Assembly: GCA_028287065.1 (NCBI GenBank) | Contig: JAQBQJ010000042.1 | Location: forward strand, 1-40,769 | Source of the DNA: Labilithrix sp. | Lineage (GTDB): Bacteria > Myxococcota_A > Polyangia > Polyangiales > Polyangiaceae | DNA: 40,769 nucleotides | Direction of reading: 5' to 3' | In this document: positions 1 to 8,205 of the stretch, piece after piece | How positions within the stretch are numbered: position 1 is the first letter of the stretch | Layout of the letters: each line of letters opens with the position of its first letter | Translations under genes and position numbers: made by a program | The notes under the pieces: generated by a model | Told to the model about the DNA's origin: nothing | Seen by the model: only the letters and a program-made list of their open reading frames with translations | Database searches by the model: none

Positions 1-145
1 CGCTCTCGTCGTGCGCAGCACGACTTCGCCGCAGGCGATGGGGGAGGATCGTTGCGGAGCAACGAGGGGGCCTCCGGCCCCACCTGAGTAGAAGCTAAAG
101 GGACGAGCACGATTCGAGGGACGAGAATCCTGCTCGTCCATTTAG
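1..145 (+). repeat. Right part of a composite palindromic repeat element (copy A)
   Basis: Positions about 5-145 closely match 19073-19213, with scattered substitutions. Reading left to right there are four small hairpins: GTCGTGC-GCA-GCACGAC (8-24), TCGCC-GCA-GGCGA (26-38), CGTTGC-GGA-GCAACG (50-64) and GGGGCC-TCC-GGCCCC (67-81). A 51-nt hairpin follows at 95-145. Two of the triloops differ from the second copy while all stems are kept. The left half of this copy lies outside the window. No open reading frame here looks real. Positions 146-302 hold nothing I recognise apart from the likely 5' leader of the next gene. I do not recognise the family; it is probably a non-autonomous, MITE-like or REP-like element. 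Confidence 0.8.
95..145 (+). repeat. 51-nt hairpin with invariant GAGGGACGA loop (copy 1)
   Basis: Two 21-nt arms (95-115 and 125-145) flank the 9-nt loop GAGGGACGA (116-124). The arms pair with two mismatches. The outer end reads CTAAAG/CATTTAG and the inner end GATTC/GAATC. The other two copies in the window (18915-18965 and 19163-19213) have the same loop and inner end but different mid-stem bases that still pair. Confidence 0.85.
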
Positions 146-302
146 CGCGCTCCGTGCTGGACGCACCCCTCGCTGGAGTGCGGGCCAAAGGCCGCAGCAA
201 CGCAGGCCATGAGCCGCATGCACGGCGCGATAAGCCGGCGATTTTCGCGTTTTCGCGCGGGCCGGGACCTTGCACAGCAAGTCCGCCGAGAGGGCGCACA
301 GC

Positions 303-818
303 ATGACGATGGTATTTGCATCGCCGCCGCCTAGGCGCCGGTTGCGCGATCCGGAAGAAGACGTCGAGACGGAGATCTACGTGCGGCAAGGACCGCACGC
401 GTGGGACCGCCAGATGGTCCTGCAGATCATGCAAGACCTCGGCACGCGCACGCGCGCGGTCGCGGCACGGCGTGCGAGGCCGAAGGTCCCCGCGCCGGGA
501 GAGCCGAACGTGTTCCTCACGTCGCTGCCGAGCGATCCGCCTCCGCCGTGGGCGAAGAGCGCGCTCGCGAGCGGAGTCGTCCGTGCAGGCGCGCCGGCGA
601 TCCCCGACGAGACGCTCGTGCGCGCAGGCAAACGCCGTCGGACGACGATGCCGTGGCTCCTGTTCTTCATGGCGTTCGGCATCGCCTTCGGCGTCGCGCA
701 AGATCGTCCGCTGCGTGCCGAGCTCGCATCGAAGACGCGCTCTGCCGCCGTATCTGCTCTGACGGTCGTCGAGTCTTCCGCGATGCGGCTAGGCCGGCAT
801 GTCTCGGGCTCGCACTGA
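303..818 (+). CDS. Hypothetical single-pass membrane protein
   Basis: A 171-residue protein of unknown function. The N-terminal ~110 residues are hydrophilic, Arg/Pro-rich and probably cytoplasmic. A basic patch (GKRRR, 109-113) precedes a single membrane segment of about residues 116-132 (PWLLFFMAFGIAFGVA), and a short Arg/Ser-containing tail follows. The positive-inside rule suggests an N-in topology. I chose the ATG at 303 because GAGAGG lies about 8 nt upstream; an in-frame start at 270 would add 11 residues but has no ribosome-binding site. A 10-bp tandem duplication (CTCGCACTGA, 809-828) overlaps the stop codon. I recognise no family. Confidence 0.6.
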   Translation: MTMVFASPPPRRRLRDPEEDVETEIYVRQGPHAWDRQMVLQIMQDLGTRTRAVAARRARPKVPAPGEPNVFLTSLPSDPPPPWAKSALASGVVRAGAPAIPDETLVRAGKRRRTTMPWLLFFMAFGIAFGVAQDRPLRAELASKTRSAAVSALTVVESSAMRLGRHVSGSH

Positions 819-838
819 CTCGCACTGACCTTTCACGC

Positions 839-904
839 GAATCGAGTCGCACGGATTCACCGGCGCGCCCTTGCGAGCGACGCCGGTGATCCGGACTTCG
901 ATTC
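839..904. terminator. Long imperfect inverted repeat between convergent genes
   Basis: GAATCGA (839-845) pairs with TCGATTC (898-904). Inside it, CACCGGCG (858-865) pairs with CGCCGGTG (881-888), extended by CGGAT/ATCCG with one bulged T. The loop is 15 nt. It lies between the stop of the membrane-protein gene (818) and the stop of the cold-shock gene (905), so it is well placed to end both transcripts. There is no T-run on either side, so intrinsic termination is an inference. Confidence 0.5.
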
Positions 905-1100
905 AGGCCGGCTTGACGTTCTCGGCGCGCGGTCCCTTGGGGCCCTCGCCTTCGGTGAACGTGACGCGCTGACCCTGCTTCAGATCCTCGAAGCGGACGC
1001 CTTCGCACGCGGACATGTGGAAGAAGAGGTCCTTGCCGGTGCCGGTCTCGATGAAACCGAAACCCTAGTCCGTCAACCGCTTGATGGTGCCTTCAGCCAT
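903..1100 (-). pseudogene. Cold-shock protein (CspA family) with one in-frame amber codon
   Basis: Translation from the ATG at 1100 gives 11 residues (MAEGTIKRLTD), a TAG (1067-1065), then 53 uninterrupted residues beginning GFGFIETGTG and containing KDLFFH, to a TGA at 903. These are the RNP1-like (K/R-GFGFI) and RNP2-like (DLFFH) nucleic-acid-binding motifs of the CspA OB fold. The amber sits where the family usually has Lys or Arg before GFGFI; a single A-to-T change (AAG to TAG) would explain it. The length (65 sense plus stop codons) is normal and AAGGA lies about 8 nt before the ATG. There is no other damage, so this may be a fresh nonsense mutation, an assembly or sequencing error, or read-through. 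An intact product would be a single-strand nucleic-acid-binding RNA chaperone. Confidence 0.85.
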
Positions 1101-1213
1101 TTGATTCATCCTTGGAGCAGAGAAAAAGCGGTCGTTCGAGCGAAACCGAAGTGTTCAGACGAAACTCGCCGCACGTAGGCCCCCAGTAGGACCCCATAGG
1201 GTGCCGCTGTCAA

Positions 1214-2512
1214 TCACTCCTCATGGATGCGGCTGTGACGGCGGGTGTCTCGCATCCGTGCGTAGACGACCAGGGAGACGCCAATCAGCGCGGTTACATA
1301 CACATAAAAGCCGCTCTCGAGGCCGTGGGCCTTGAACCACAGCGCCACATATTCGGCGGTTCCGCCGAAGACCGTGTTCGCGACGGCATAGGGGAGGGCA
1401 ACCCCGAGCGTCCGGATCTCGGCGGGAAAGAGCTCGGCTTTCACCACGGCGTTGATGGCCGTGTATCCCGACACGATTACGAGCGCCGCGAGGACGAGGA
1501 CGAACGCGACCCACGGATCGCGCGTCCGCGCGATGGCCGTGAGGATCGGATACGTGAAGAGGGTCCCGAGGACGCCGAAGCCGATCATGATCGGCTTGCG
1601 GCCGATGCGATCCGAGAGCGCTCCGACCGCAGGCTGGAGGAACATGAAGAGGAGGAGCGCGGACGCGGTGATGCGCGTCGCGGTCTCCTTCGTGAAGCCC
1701 GACGTGTTGACGAGGAACTTCTGCATGTACGTCGTGTACGCGTAGAACGCGAGCGTCCCACCGGCCGTGAGGCCGACGACGATCGCGGTCTCGCGCGGAT
1801 GCTCGCGGAGCAGACGCCATGCGCTCGAGCGGCCCTCTCCCCGCGCCTTCACCGCCGCGAACGCGCTCGTCTCGATCAAGCCGCGACGCAGCCAGAACAC
1901 GGCGACCGAGAGGACGCCGCCGAGCGCGAACGGGATCCGCCAGCCCCACGCCTCGAGATCGGCGCGCGGCAGGACGGCCTGGAGCACGATGAGCACCGAC
2001 AGCGCGAGGAGCTGACCGGCGATCAGCGTCACGTACTGCAGGCTCGACCAGAAGCCGCGGCGCGACGCATGAGCGACCTCGGACAGGTAGGTCGCGCTCG
2101 CGCCGTATTCGCCGCCGACGCTGAGGCCCTGCAGGAGACGAGCGAGCACGAGGATCGCCGGTGAAGCGACACCGATACGCGCATGGCCGGGCGTGATCGC
2201 GATGACGAGCGAGCCCGCGCACATGAGGAGCACCGAGAGCGTGAGCGCCGCCTTGCGACCGTGGCGATCGGCGTAGATCCCCATGAGCCACGCGCCGAGC
2301 GGACGCATGAGGAAGCCCACCGCGAACACCGCGGCGGCGCCGAGCAGCTCCGCGGTAGGGTCGCTCGACGGAAAGAACTTCGGCGCGAAATAGAGCGAGA
2401 ACGCCGAGTAGACGTACCAGTCGTACCATTCGACGAGGTTGCCCGCGGAGCCCGCGAGCATCGAGCGCACGCGCGACCATGAGCTCACGTCGCCGTCGCC
2501 GCGCTTCGACAT
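1214..2512 (-). CDS. MFS transporter, metabolite:H+ symporter (MHS/KgtP-like) family
   Basis: A 432-residue, 12-helix inner-membrane secondary transporter. The MHS subfamily is indicated by the early NLVEWYDWYVYS segment, the loop motif ADRHGRK, the signature RLLQGLSVGGEYGA, and the second-half loop motif SDRIGRKP. Relatives such as KgtP, ProP and ShiA move organic acids or osmolytes with protons; the substrate cannot be read from sequence. I chose the ATG at 2512 (MSKRGDG) because the upstream in-frame extension to 2791 is Arg-rich, overlaps the divergent transporter gene and does not resemble a transporter N-terminus. It is transcribed away from the next MFS gene across an 80-bp gap. Confidence 0.9.
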   Translation of the reverse strand: MSKRGDGDVSSWSRVRSMLAGSAGNLVEWYDWYVYSAFSLYFAPKFFPSSDPTAELLGAAAVFAVGFLMRPLGAWLMGIYADRHGRKAALTLSVLLMCAGSLVIAITPGHARIGVASPAILVLARLLQGLSVGGEYGASATYLSEVAHASRRGFWSSLQYVTLIAGQLLALSVLIVLQAVLPRADLEAWGWRIPFALGGVLSVAVFWLRRGLIETSAFAAVKARGEGRSSAWRLLREHPRETAIVVGLTAGGTLAFYAYTTYMQKFLVNTSGFTKETATRITASALLLFMFLQPAVGALSDRIGRKPIMIGFGVLGTLFTYPILTAIARTRDPWVAFVLVLAALVIVSGYTAINAVVKAELFPAEIRTLGVALPYAVANTVFGGTAEYVALWFKAHGLESGFYVYVTALIGVSLVVYARMRDTRRHSRIHEE

Positions 2513-2592
2513 CGCGCGGGCACTATAGGCGCGATCGCAACTGCGGCGAACCTCCACTGGCCCGTGCGTCGGCGCGTCGCTAAGGATCTCGC

Positions 2593-3918
2593 GTGGCCGG
2601 TTTCGCCGATCTCGGTCGCGCGCTGAAACATCGCAACTACCGCCTGTTCTTCGCGGGGCAGCTCGTCTCGCTGGTCGGAACGTGGATGCAGTCGGTGGCG
2701 CAGTCGTGGCTCGTGTACCGGCTGACCGGCTCGACCGTCCTGCTCGGGCTCGTCGGCTTCTTCGGACAGATCCCGGTGCTCCTGGTCGCACCTCTCGGCG
2801 GTGCGCTCGCCGATCGCTTCCGGCGCCATCGCATCCTCCTCTGCACGCAGTCGGCGGCGATGCTGCTCGCGGCGATCCTCGCGGCGCTCACGCTTACGGG
2901 CCGCGTGCAGGTGGCACACGTGTTCGTGCTCGCGGCGTCACTCGGGATCGTCAACGCGTTCGACATCCCCGCACGCCAGTCGTTCGTGGTCGAGATGGTG
3001 GGCCGCGAGGACATGGTCAACGCGATCGCGCTCAACTCGTCGATGGTGAACGGCGCACGCATCATCGGGCCTGCGATCGCGGGCATCACGCTCGCGGCGG
3101 TGGGCGAGGGATGGTGCTTCTTCGTGAACGCGGTGAGCTTCTTGGCGGTGATCGCGTCGCTCCTCGCGATGCGCGATCTGCCGCCGAAGAAGGAGGCTCC
3201 GCAAGGCTCGCCGCTCGCGAACATCGTCGAAGGCTTCCGCTTCGCGCTCCGCACGAAGCCGATCCTCGCGCTCCTCTTGTTCCTCGGTCTCGTGAGCATC
3301 ACGGGCATGCCGTACGCAGTGCTCATGCCGGTGTTCGCGAGCGACGTGCTGCACGGCGGTCCTCGTGCGCTCGGCATCTTGATGGGCGCGTCCGGTGCAG
3401 GCGCCCTGACCGGCGCCCTGCTCCTGGCGGCGCGCACCGGCTTCAAGGGCCTCGGCACGTGGGTCGTCGCGTCGGCGGCGCTCTTCGGCGTGAGCATCGT
3501 CGCGTTCGCGTTCTCGGAATCGTTCTCGTTCTCCGTCGTGCTCCTCGTGCCCGCGGGCGCAGGCATGATGGTGCAGATGGCGGCGTCGAACACGCTCGTC
3601 CAAGCGATGACGCCTGACGTGATGCGTGGCCGCGTGATGGCGCTCTACTCGATGATGTTCATGGGCACGGCGCCGATCGGTGCGCTGCTCGCCGGCGTGC
3701 TCGCGGGCCACATCGGCCCGGCACGAACGGTCGCGCTCGGCGGCGCGTGGTGCATCGCGGGCGCGATCGTCTTCGCGTGGCGCTTGCCGAAGCTGCGGCC
3801 GATCGCGCGCGAGATCATCCTCGGGATGCCGCTGGTCGGCGGGGACCCGGACGGCGCGTCGACGCCGCCTCCTTGTCCGGATGCTCCGGACGACGCGAGC
3901 GCGACCGCGGAGGCGTGA
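2593..3918 (+). CDS. MFS transporter, MFS_3 (EntS-like) exporter
   Basis: A 441-residue, 12-helix efflux-type permease starting at GTG. Features of the MFS_3/enterobactin-exporter group include the N-terminal ALKHRNYRLFFAGQLVSLVGTWMQ, the loop ALADRFRRHR, and the NAFDIPARQSFVVEMV segment after TM4. The second half keeps the PAGAGMMVQMAASNTLVQ and MRGRVMALYSMMF segments. A Pro/Asp/Ala-rich tail of about 30 residues is probably cytoplasmic. In related bacteria these proteins export siderophores or drugs, but no siderophore genes are nearby, so the substrate is open. It diverges from the MHS transporter, and the GNAT-like gene follows 61 bp downstream on the same strand. Confidence 0.88.
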   Translation: MAGFADLGRALKHRNYRLFFAGQLVSLVGTWMQSVAQSWLVYRLTGSTVLLGLVGFFGQIPVLLVAPLGGALADRFRRHRILLCTQSAAMLLAAILAALTLTGRVQVAHVFVLAASLGIVNAFDIPARQSFVVEMVGREDMVNAIALNSSMVNGARIIGPAIAGITLAAVGEGWCFFVNAVSFLAVIASLLAMRDLPPKKEAPQGSPLANIVEGFRFALRTKPILALLLFLGLVSITGMPYAVLMPVFASDVLHGGPRALGILMGASGAGALTGALLLAARTGFKGLGTWVVASAALFGVSIVAFAFSESFSFSVVLLVPAGAGMMVQMAASNTLVQAMTPDVMRGRVMALYSMMFMGTAPIGALLAGVLAGHIGPARTVALGGAWCIAGAIVFAWRLPKLRPIAREIILGMPLVGGDPDGASTPPPCPDAPDDASATAEA

Positions 3919-3979
3919 CGGCGCCGCTCTATCGTTTCGGCTCGACCGCGCGCGCGGTGATCGCTAGAGGCTGTCAGGC

Positions 3980-4759
3980 ATGAACGCGAGTCCACACGCC
4001 CTCCGGCCGATGCGATTCGGCGGCGAGCGCCGTTACGCGCTCGCGCTCGGGAGCGACGCCACCGTGGAGAGCGCGCGCGAAGCGTGTGCGCGTGCGAAGG
4101 CGGAGGGCGCGGTGCTCGGGTACGGCTTCCTTCCCGCGCGGGAGGCGGAAGCGATCTTCGGCGCGCTCGGATGGGAGTCGCTCGGGCCTGCGCCGTTGCT
4201 CGTACGCCCGCTCCGGTTCGCGAAGGTGCCGCTCGTCGCGCCATTCGGCCGGAGGCGTCGCACGGGCTTTCGTGAGATCGCCGTGAAGGAGCCGCGGATC
4301 TCGCGGCTGTGGGATCGGTTCTCGATCGACATCGGCGTGGGCATCGAGCGCACCGCGAGCACGTTCGACCGTCGCGTGTTCGATCGGCTCGACCAGGGCT
4401 ATCGCGTCTTCATCGTCGAGGATGGCGACCGCTACGCGATTCGTGCCATGTGCATCTTCGACGGCGTGCGCGGACACGTCCTCGAGCTGCTGCACGATCG
4501 GAGCGTGACGGGCCTGCGCGCGGCCTCGCATCTCCTCGGCCTCGCCGTTCGCGAGATGCTCGACGCGGGCGCGGAGACGGCGACCGCGTGGTCGCTCCCT
4601 CATTCGGGCAGCTATCCGATCTTCGCGCGCCATGCCTTCTTCGCTTCCCGCACGATCGACCTCCGCTTCGGCGCCGGCGCGTTCGATCCGGATCTCGAAG
4701 ACGTGGTGACGGCGCGTGACCGCTGGTACGTCAGCTATCTCGATCTCGACACGGTCTGA
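3980..4759 (+). CDS. GNAT-like acyltransferase (hypothetical)
   Basis: A 259-residue soluble protein. The N-terminal half (about 1-100) ends in basic linker sequence. The C-terminal half looks like a GNAT fold: a beta-rich segment (YRVFIVEDGDRYAIRAMCIFDGVRG), then a helix-containing HLLGLAVREMLDAGAETATAW and SGSYPIFARHAFFASR, similar to the 'xxxFYxrxGF' region near the acyl-CoA site. The ending DRWYVSYLDLDTV resembles the short C-terminal strand of GNAT proteins encoded in envelope-polysaccharide loci. There is no clear Q/RxxGxG/A acyl-CoA loop, so the assignment is tentative. A weak GC hairpin with TTTT (about 4762-4780) follows the stop. Confidence 0.5.
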   Translation: MNASPHALRPMRFGGERRYALALGSDATVESAREACARAKAEGAVLGYGFLPAREAEAIFGALGWESLGPAPLLVRPLRFAKVPLVAPFGRRRRTGFREIAVKEPRISRLWDRFSIDIGVGIERTASTFDRRVFDRLDQGYRVFIVEDGDRYAIRAMCIFDGVRGHVLELLHDRSVTGLRAASHLLGLAVREMLDAGAETATAWSLPHSGSYPIFARHAFFASRTIDLRFGAGAFDPDLEDVVTARDRWYVSYLDLDTV

Positions 4760-4780
4760 GACGCGCTCTGCGCGCGTTTT

Positions 4781-4815
4781 CCGGAACTAAGGACGGCGTC
4801 CGGAACTAAGGACGG
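4781..4815 (+). repeat. Two tandem copies of the 19-bp-period repeat CCGGAACTAAGGACGG
   Basis: Two identical 16-bp copies lie at 4781-4796 and 4800-4815, spaced by 19 bp. The same core and spacing recur at 13374-13443, just upstream of the RAYT transposase gene. Here no transposase is adjacent. The copies lie between the GNAT-like gene and the leader of the GPL-repeat lipoprotein gene. Confidence 0.9.
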
Positions 4816-4819
4816 GTGG

Positions 4820-4882
4820 GAGTTACCTCGGGGTAACTCGCGGGGCCCGGGAGGGGCTCCGGCAGGCGACTCGAGGTAACTC
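4820..4882 (+). promoter_or_regulatory. Alternative stem-loops upstream of the GPL lipoprotein gene
   Basis: GAGTTACC (4820-4827) can pair with GGTAACTC (4832-4839) around a TCGG loop as a perfect 8-bp hairpin. It can also pair, as GAGTTACCTCG (4820-4830), with CGAGGTAACTC (4872-4882) as an 11-bp long-range stem. The two structures exclude each other. GGTAACTCGCGGG also occurs as a perfect direct repeat (4832-4844 and 4875-4887). A poor promoter-like pair, TTGTTC (4892-4897) and TACATA (4915-4920) with a 17-nt spacer, lies just downstream. The region could be an operator with repeated half-sites, or part of a terminator for the gene upstream. Its function is inference. Confidence 0.4.
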
Positions 4883-4963
4883 GCGGGTAGTTTGTTCAAC
4901 GATTACGGCGTGCTTACATAGGGCACAACAGGTGCTGAAGAGGTCTCCGAAATGGAGGCCTCG

Positions 4964-6085
<1,122 letters not shown>

Positions 6086-6092
6086 TCGCAGC

Positions 6093-6701
6093 TCAGGGAG
6101 CCGGGACCTTGATGCGGAGTCGCTCGGGCTCGATCTTCCACGTGAGCGCCGCTTCTCCGGCGACGTTGTCGACACGAACGACCCCGCGGTAACCAAGCTT
6201 GGTGAAGTGCACGCGTCGCTTGCCCGCATCGAGGTAGAGCGGTCCGCCGAGCGGCGTCGTGCCCGTGACCTCGCCGTCGACGGTGACCGTCACGCCGGGT
6301 GGAGCCTCGAGGGCAACGGTCGCGACGAACCGCTTCGCAGCCGTACGGAAACGCTTCGCTTGCTCGCGGTCTCGATCGGAGAGGAGCGCCGCACCGCTGT
6401 CGACGTAGCGATCCACGAGCGTCATCGCGCGGGCCCAGTGCTTGAGCGATGCCTCGCACGCCGCCATGTTCCACAGCAGGCGAGGATCCGACGAGCGCTC
6501 GTATGCTCTCTGGAAATTCGCGAGCGCAGCAGCAGCGTCGCCGGCGCGGAACGACGACCGCCCGATGTCGTAGAGCGCCTTCGCCTCGCCGCTGAGCGCC
6601 TGTGCGAGCGAGCTGTCGTCGGGCTGCTCCGCCGTCTGCGCGTGAGCCGTGCCTGCTGCGGCGACGATGATCGCCACGACGAGCGGCCGTAACGCCCTCA
6701 T
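6093..6701 (-). CDS. Exported TPR protein with C-terminal PEGA domain
   Basis: A 202-residue protein with a signal peptide (LVVAIIVAAAGTAHA|QT). A TPR-like helical region follows (about 35-100: ALYDIGRSSFRAGDAAAALANFQRAYE, then LLWNMAACEASLKHWARAMTL). The C-terminal ~70 residues carry a PEGA-type beta repeat (APPGVTVTVDGEVTGTTPLG). Such proteins are usually periplasmic or envelope scaffolds; PEGA domains may contact surface structures. Its ATG overlaps the stop of the upstream kinase gene in an ATGA-type junction (6698-6701), implying co-transcription and translational coupling. This makes it a likely partner or target of that kinase pathway, although it acts across the membrane. Confidence 0.78.
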   Translation of the reverse strand: MRALRPLVVAIIVAAAGTAHAQTAEQPDDSSLAQALSGEAKALYDIGRSSFRAGDAAAALANFQRAYERSSDPRLLWNMAACEASLKHWARAMTLVDRYVDSGAALLSDRDREQAKRFRTAAKRFVATVALEAPPGVTVTVDGEVTGTTPLGGPLYLDAGKRRVHFTKLGYRGVVRVDNVAGEAALTWKIEPERLRIKVPAP

Positions 6702-8128
6702 TTGATGTCCAGCTTCAGTGGGTCGTCACTCGCCGCGGGCTTGGCGCTCCCGGCGTCGCTCTTCGGCTTCACGACGCCGACCTTCGTGCTGGTGCTCGTG
6801 CTCGGGCTCGGTTGCACCGTTGCGCTCGCGCTCGCCGTCGCAGCGGCGCTCGCTTGCGCCGCCGCTTCCGCGACGCCCGTCTCTGCGACCGGCGCCGTCA
6901 CCACCGACGCGCTCGGCAGGTCCACGATCGCCTTCGGGCGGCTCGGCTCTCGCGTCGCGAGCAGCGCAATCCCACCTGCCGCCACGAGCACCGCGATCGC
7001 GACGGCGATCTTCCGCGCTCGCGCTCCGCCGCTTGCACCGTCGGGCGCCTCGTCGACCGAGGCCTCCTTCGCGGCCGGGAGGATCCCGACGGACACGGGC
7101 CCGGGCGCGTCGAGCGATGCGGTCAGCTTGTCGGGCGCCGGCGGCGGCTCGAGCCCTTCGAGCGACGCCGTGACCGGACCCGCGGCGCGCGACAGGGCCG
7201 ACGTCGCGGACGACGTCGCCGGCGCGACCGGAAGGCGGAGCAAGCTCGACACGCGCGCCGCCGCGCTCTCTCCGGCCGGCGCGAACGGAGCGAGCCCATG
7301 CGCGAGCTCGGCGACGGTCGCGAACCGACCCTCGCGATCTTTCGTCAGACATCGCGTCACGACCGCGACCAGCTCCGCGGGCAGGTCCGGCACGAGCTCT
7401 GCGAGCGACGCCGGCGGCTCCGATGCGATGCACGCTGCCACCGCCGTCGCCGAGTCCCCGTCGAACGGCAGCGTGCCCGAGAGCAAGAAGTGGAGCACGA
7501 CGCCGATCGACCACACGTCGCTGCGCGCGTCGACGTCGCGCGCGGCCTTCACCTGCTCGGGCGACATGAACGCAGGCGAGCCGAGCATGCGATCACCGTC
7601 CGTGATGGTCGGATCGCGATCGTCGAGCGCCTTCGAGATGCCGAAGTCGAGGATCTTCACGATCTCGCCCCCGCGCGGGGTCTTCGCGAGGAAGATGTTC
7701 GCGGGCTTCACGTCGCGATGCACGATGCCGAGCGCATGGGCTTCGGCCAGCCCGGCGCATGCCTGCATGACGTACTCGACGGCGCGTTCGATCGGCAGTG
7801 GACCGTCGTGACGAACGAGGCGATCGAGATCGCTTCCCTCGAGATGCTCCATGACGAGGAACGGCGCGCCGCCCTCGTCGTCGACGTCGAGGATGCGAAC
7901 CGCGTGCTCGCCACGTAGGCGCGCTGCGGCGCGCGCCTCGCGTGCGAAACGCTCGACGACGTTCGGCTTCGCGGCGCCCTCTTCGCGCAGCATCTTGATC
8001 GCGACGTCCTGCTCGAGGCGAAGATGCGTGGCGCGCACGACGACGCCCATGCCTCCCTCGCCGAGCACACGCTTGATCTTGTATTTCCCGCGGAGGACGT
8101 CCCCCGGCGAGAAGCGGACGGTTGCCAT
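6698..8128 (-). CDS. Transmembrane eukaryotic-like Ser/Thr protein kinase
   Basis: A 476-residue Hanks-type kinase. Visible landmarks are the glycine loop GEGGMG (23-28), catalytic Lys45 in VAIKM, HRDVKPAN (137-144), DFG (161-163) and MSPEQ (188-192). A Pro/Ala/Ser linker leads to one membrane helix (about 373-391) and a Thr/Ser-rich periplasmic tail ending KLDIK. All catalytic residues are present. The ATG at 8128 (MATVRFSPGD) is preferred over an in-frame extension to 8299, which is Arg-rich and overlaps the divergent activator gene. It is the first gene of a two-gene operon with the TPR/PEGA gene. The FHA-containing activator starts 78 bp away on the other strand, so this kinase is a plausible source of the phosphothreonine that FHA domain reads. 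Confidence 0.93.
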   Translation of the reverse strand: MATVRFSPGDVLRGKYKIKRVLGEGGMGVVVRATHLRLEQDVAIKMLREEGAAKPNVVERFAREARAAARLRGEHAVRILDVDDEGGAPFLVMEHLEGSDLDRLVRHDGPLPIERAVEYVMQACAGLAEAHALGIVHRDVKPANIFLAKTPRGGEIVKILDFGISKALDDRDPTITDGDRMLGSPAFMSPEQVKAARDVDARSDVWSIGVVLHFLLSGTLPFDGDSATAVAACIASEPPASLAELVPDLPAELVAVVTRCLTKDREGRFATVAELAHGLAPFAPAGESAAARVSSLLRLPVAPATSSATSALSRAAGPVTASLEGLEPPPAPDKLTASLDAPGPVSVGILPAAKEASVDEAPDGASGGARARKIAVAIAVLVAAGGIALLATREPSRPKAIVDLPSASVVTAPVAETGVAEAAAQASAAATASASATVQPSPSTSTSTKVGVVKPKSDAGSAKPAASDDPLKLDIK

Positions 8129-8136
8129 GGACCCCT

Positions 8137-8160
8137 TCGTACCCCTGCTGAATGGTACGA
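8137..8160. promoter_or_regulatory. Inverted repeat in the kinase/activator divergent promoter region
   Basis: TCGTACC (8137-8143) and GGTACGA (8154-8160) form a perfect 7-bp inverted repeat with a 10-bp spacer, so the half-site centres lie 17 bp apart. It sits in the 77-bp gap between divergent genes, where a shared operator would be expected. I found no clear sigma-54 (TGGCAC-N5-TTGC) site in this gap. Confidence 0.35.
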
Positions 8161-8205
8161 CTCGAACCGTTATCGACGACACAAATGTGACACAATGACC
8201 AGGCC

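Noticed and set aside
95-304. 69-residue minus-strand open frame at the left edge
   Set aside because: It lies over the palindromic repeat and the next gene's leader and has no protein-like features.
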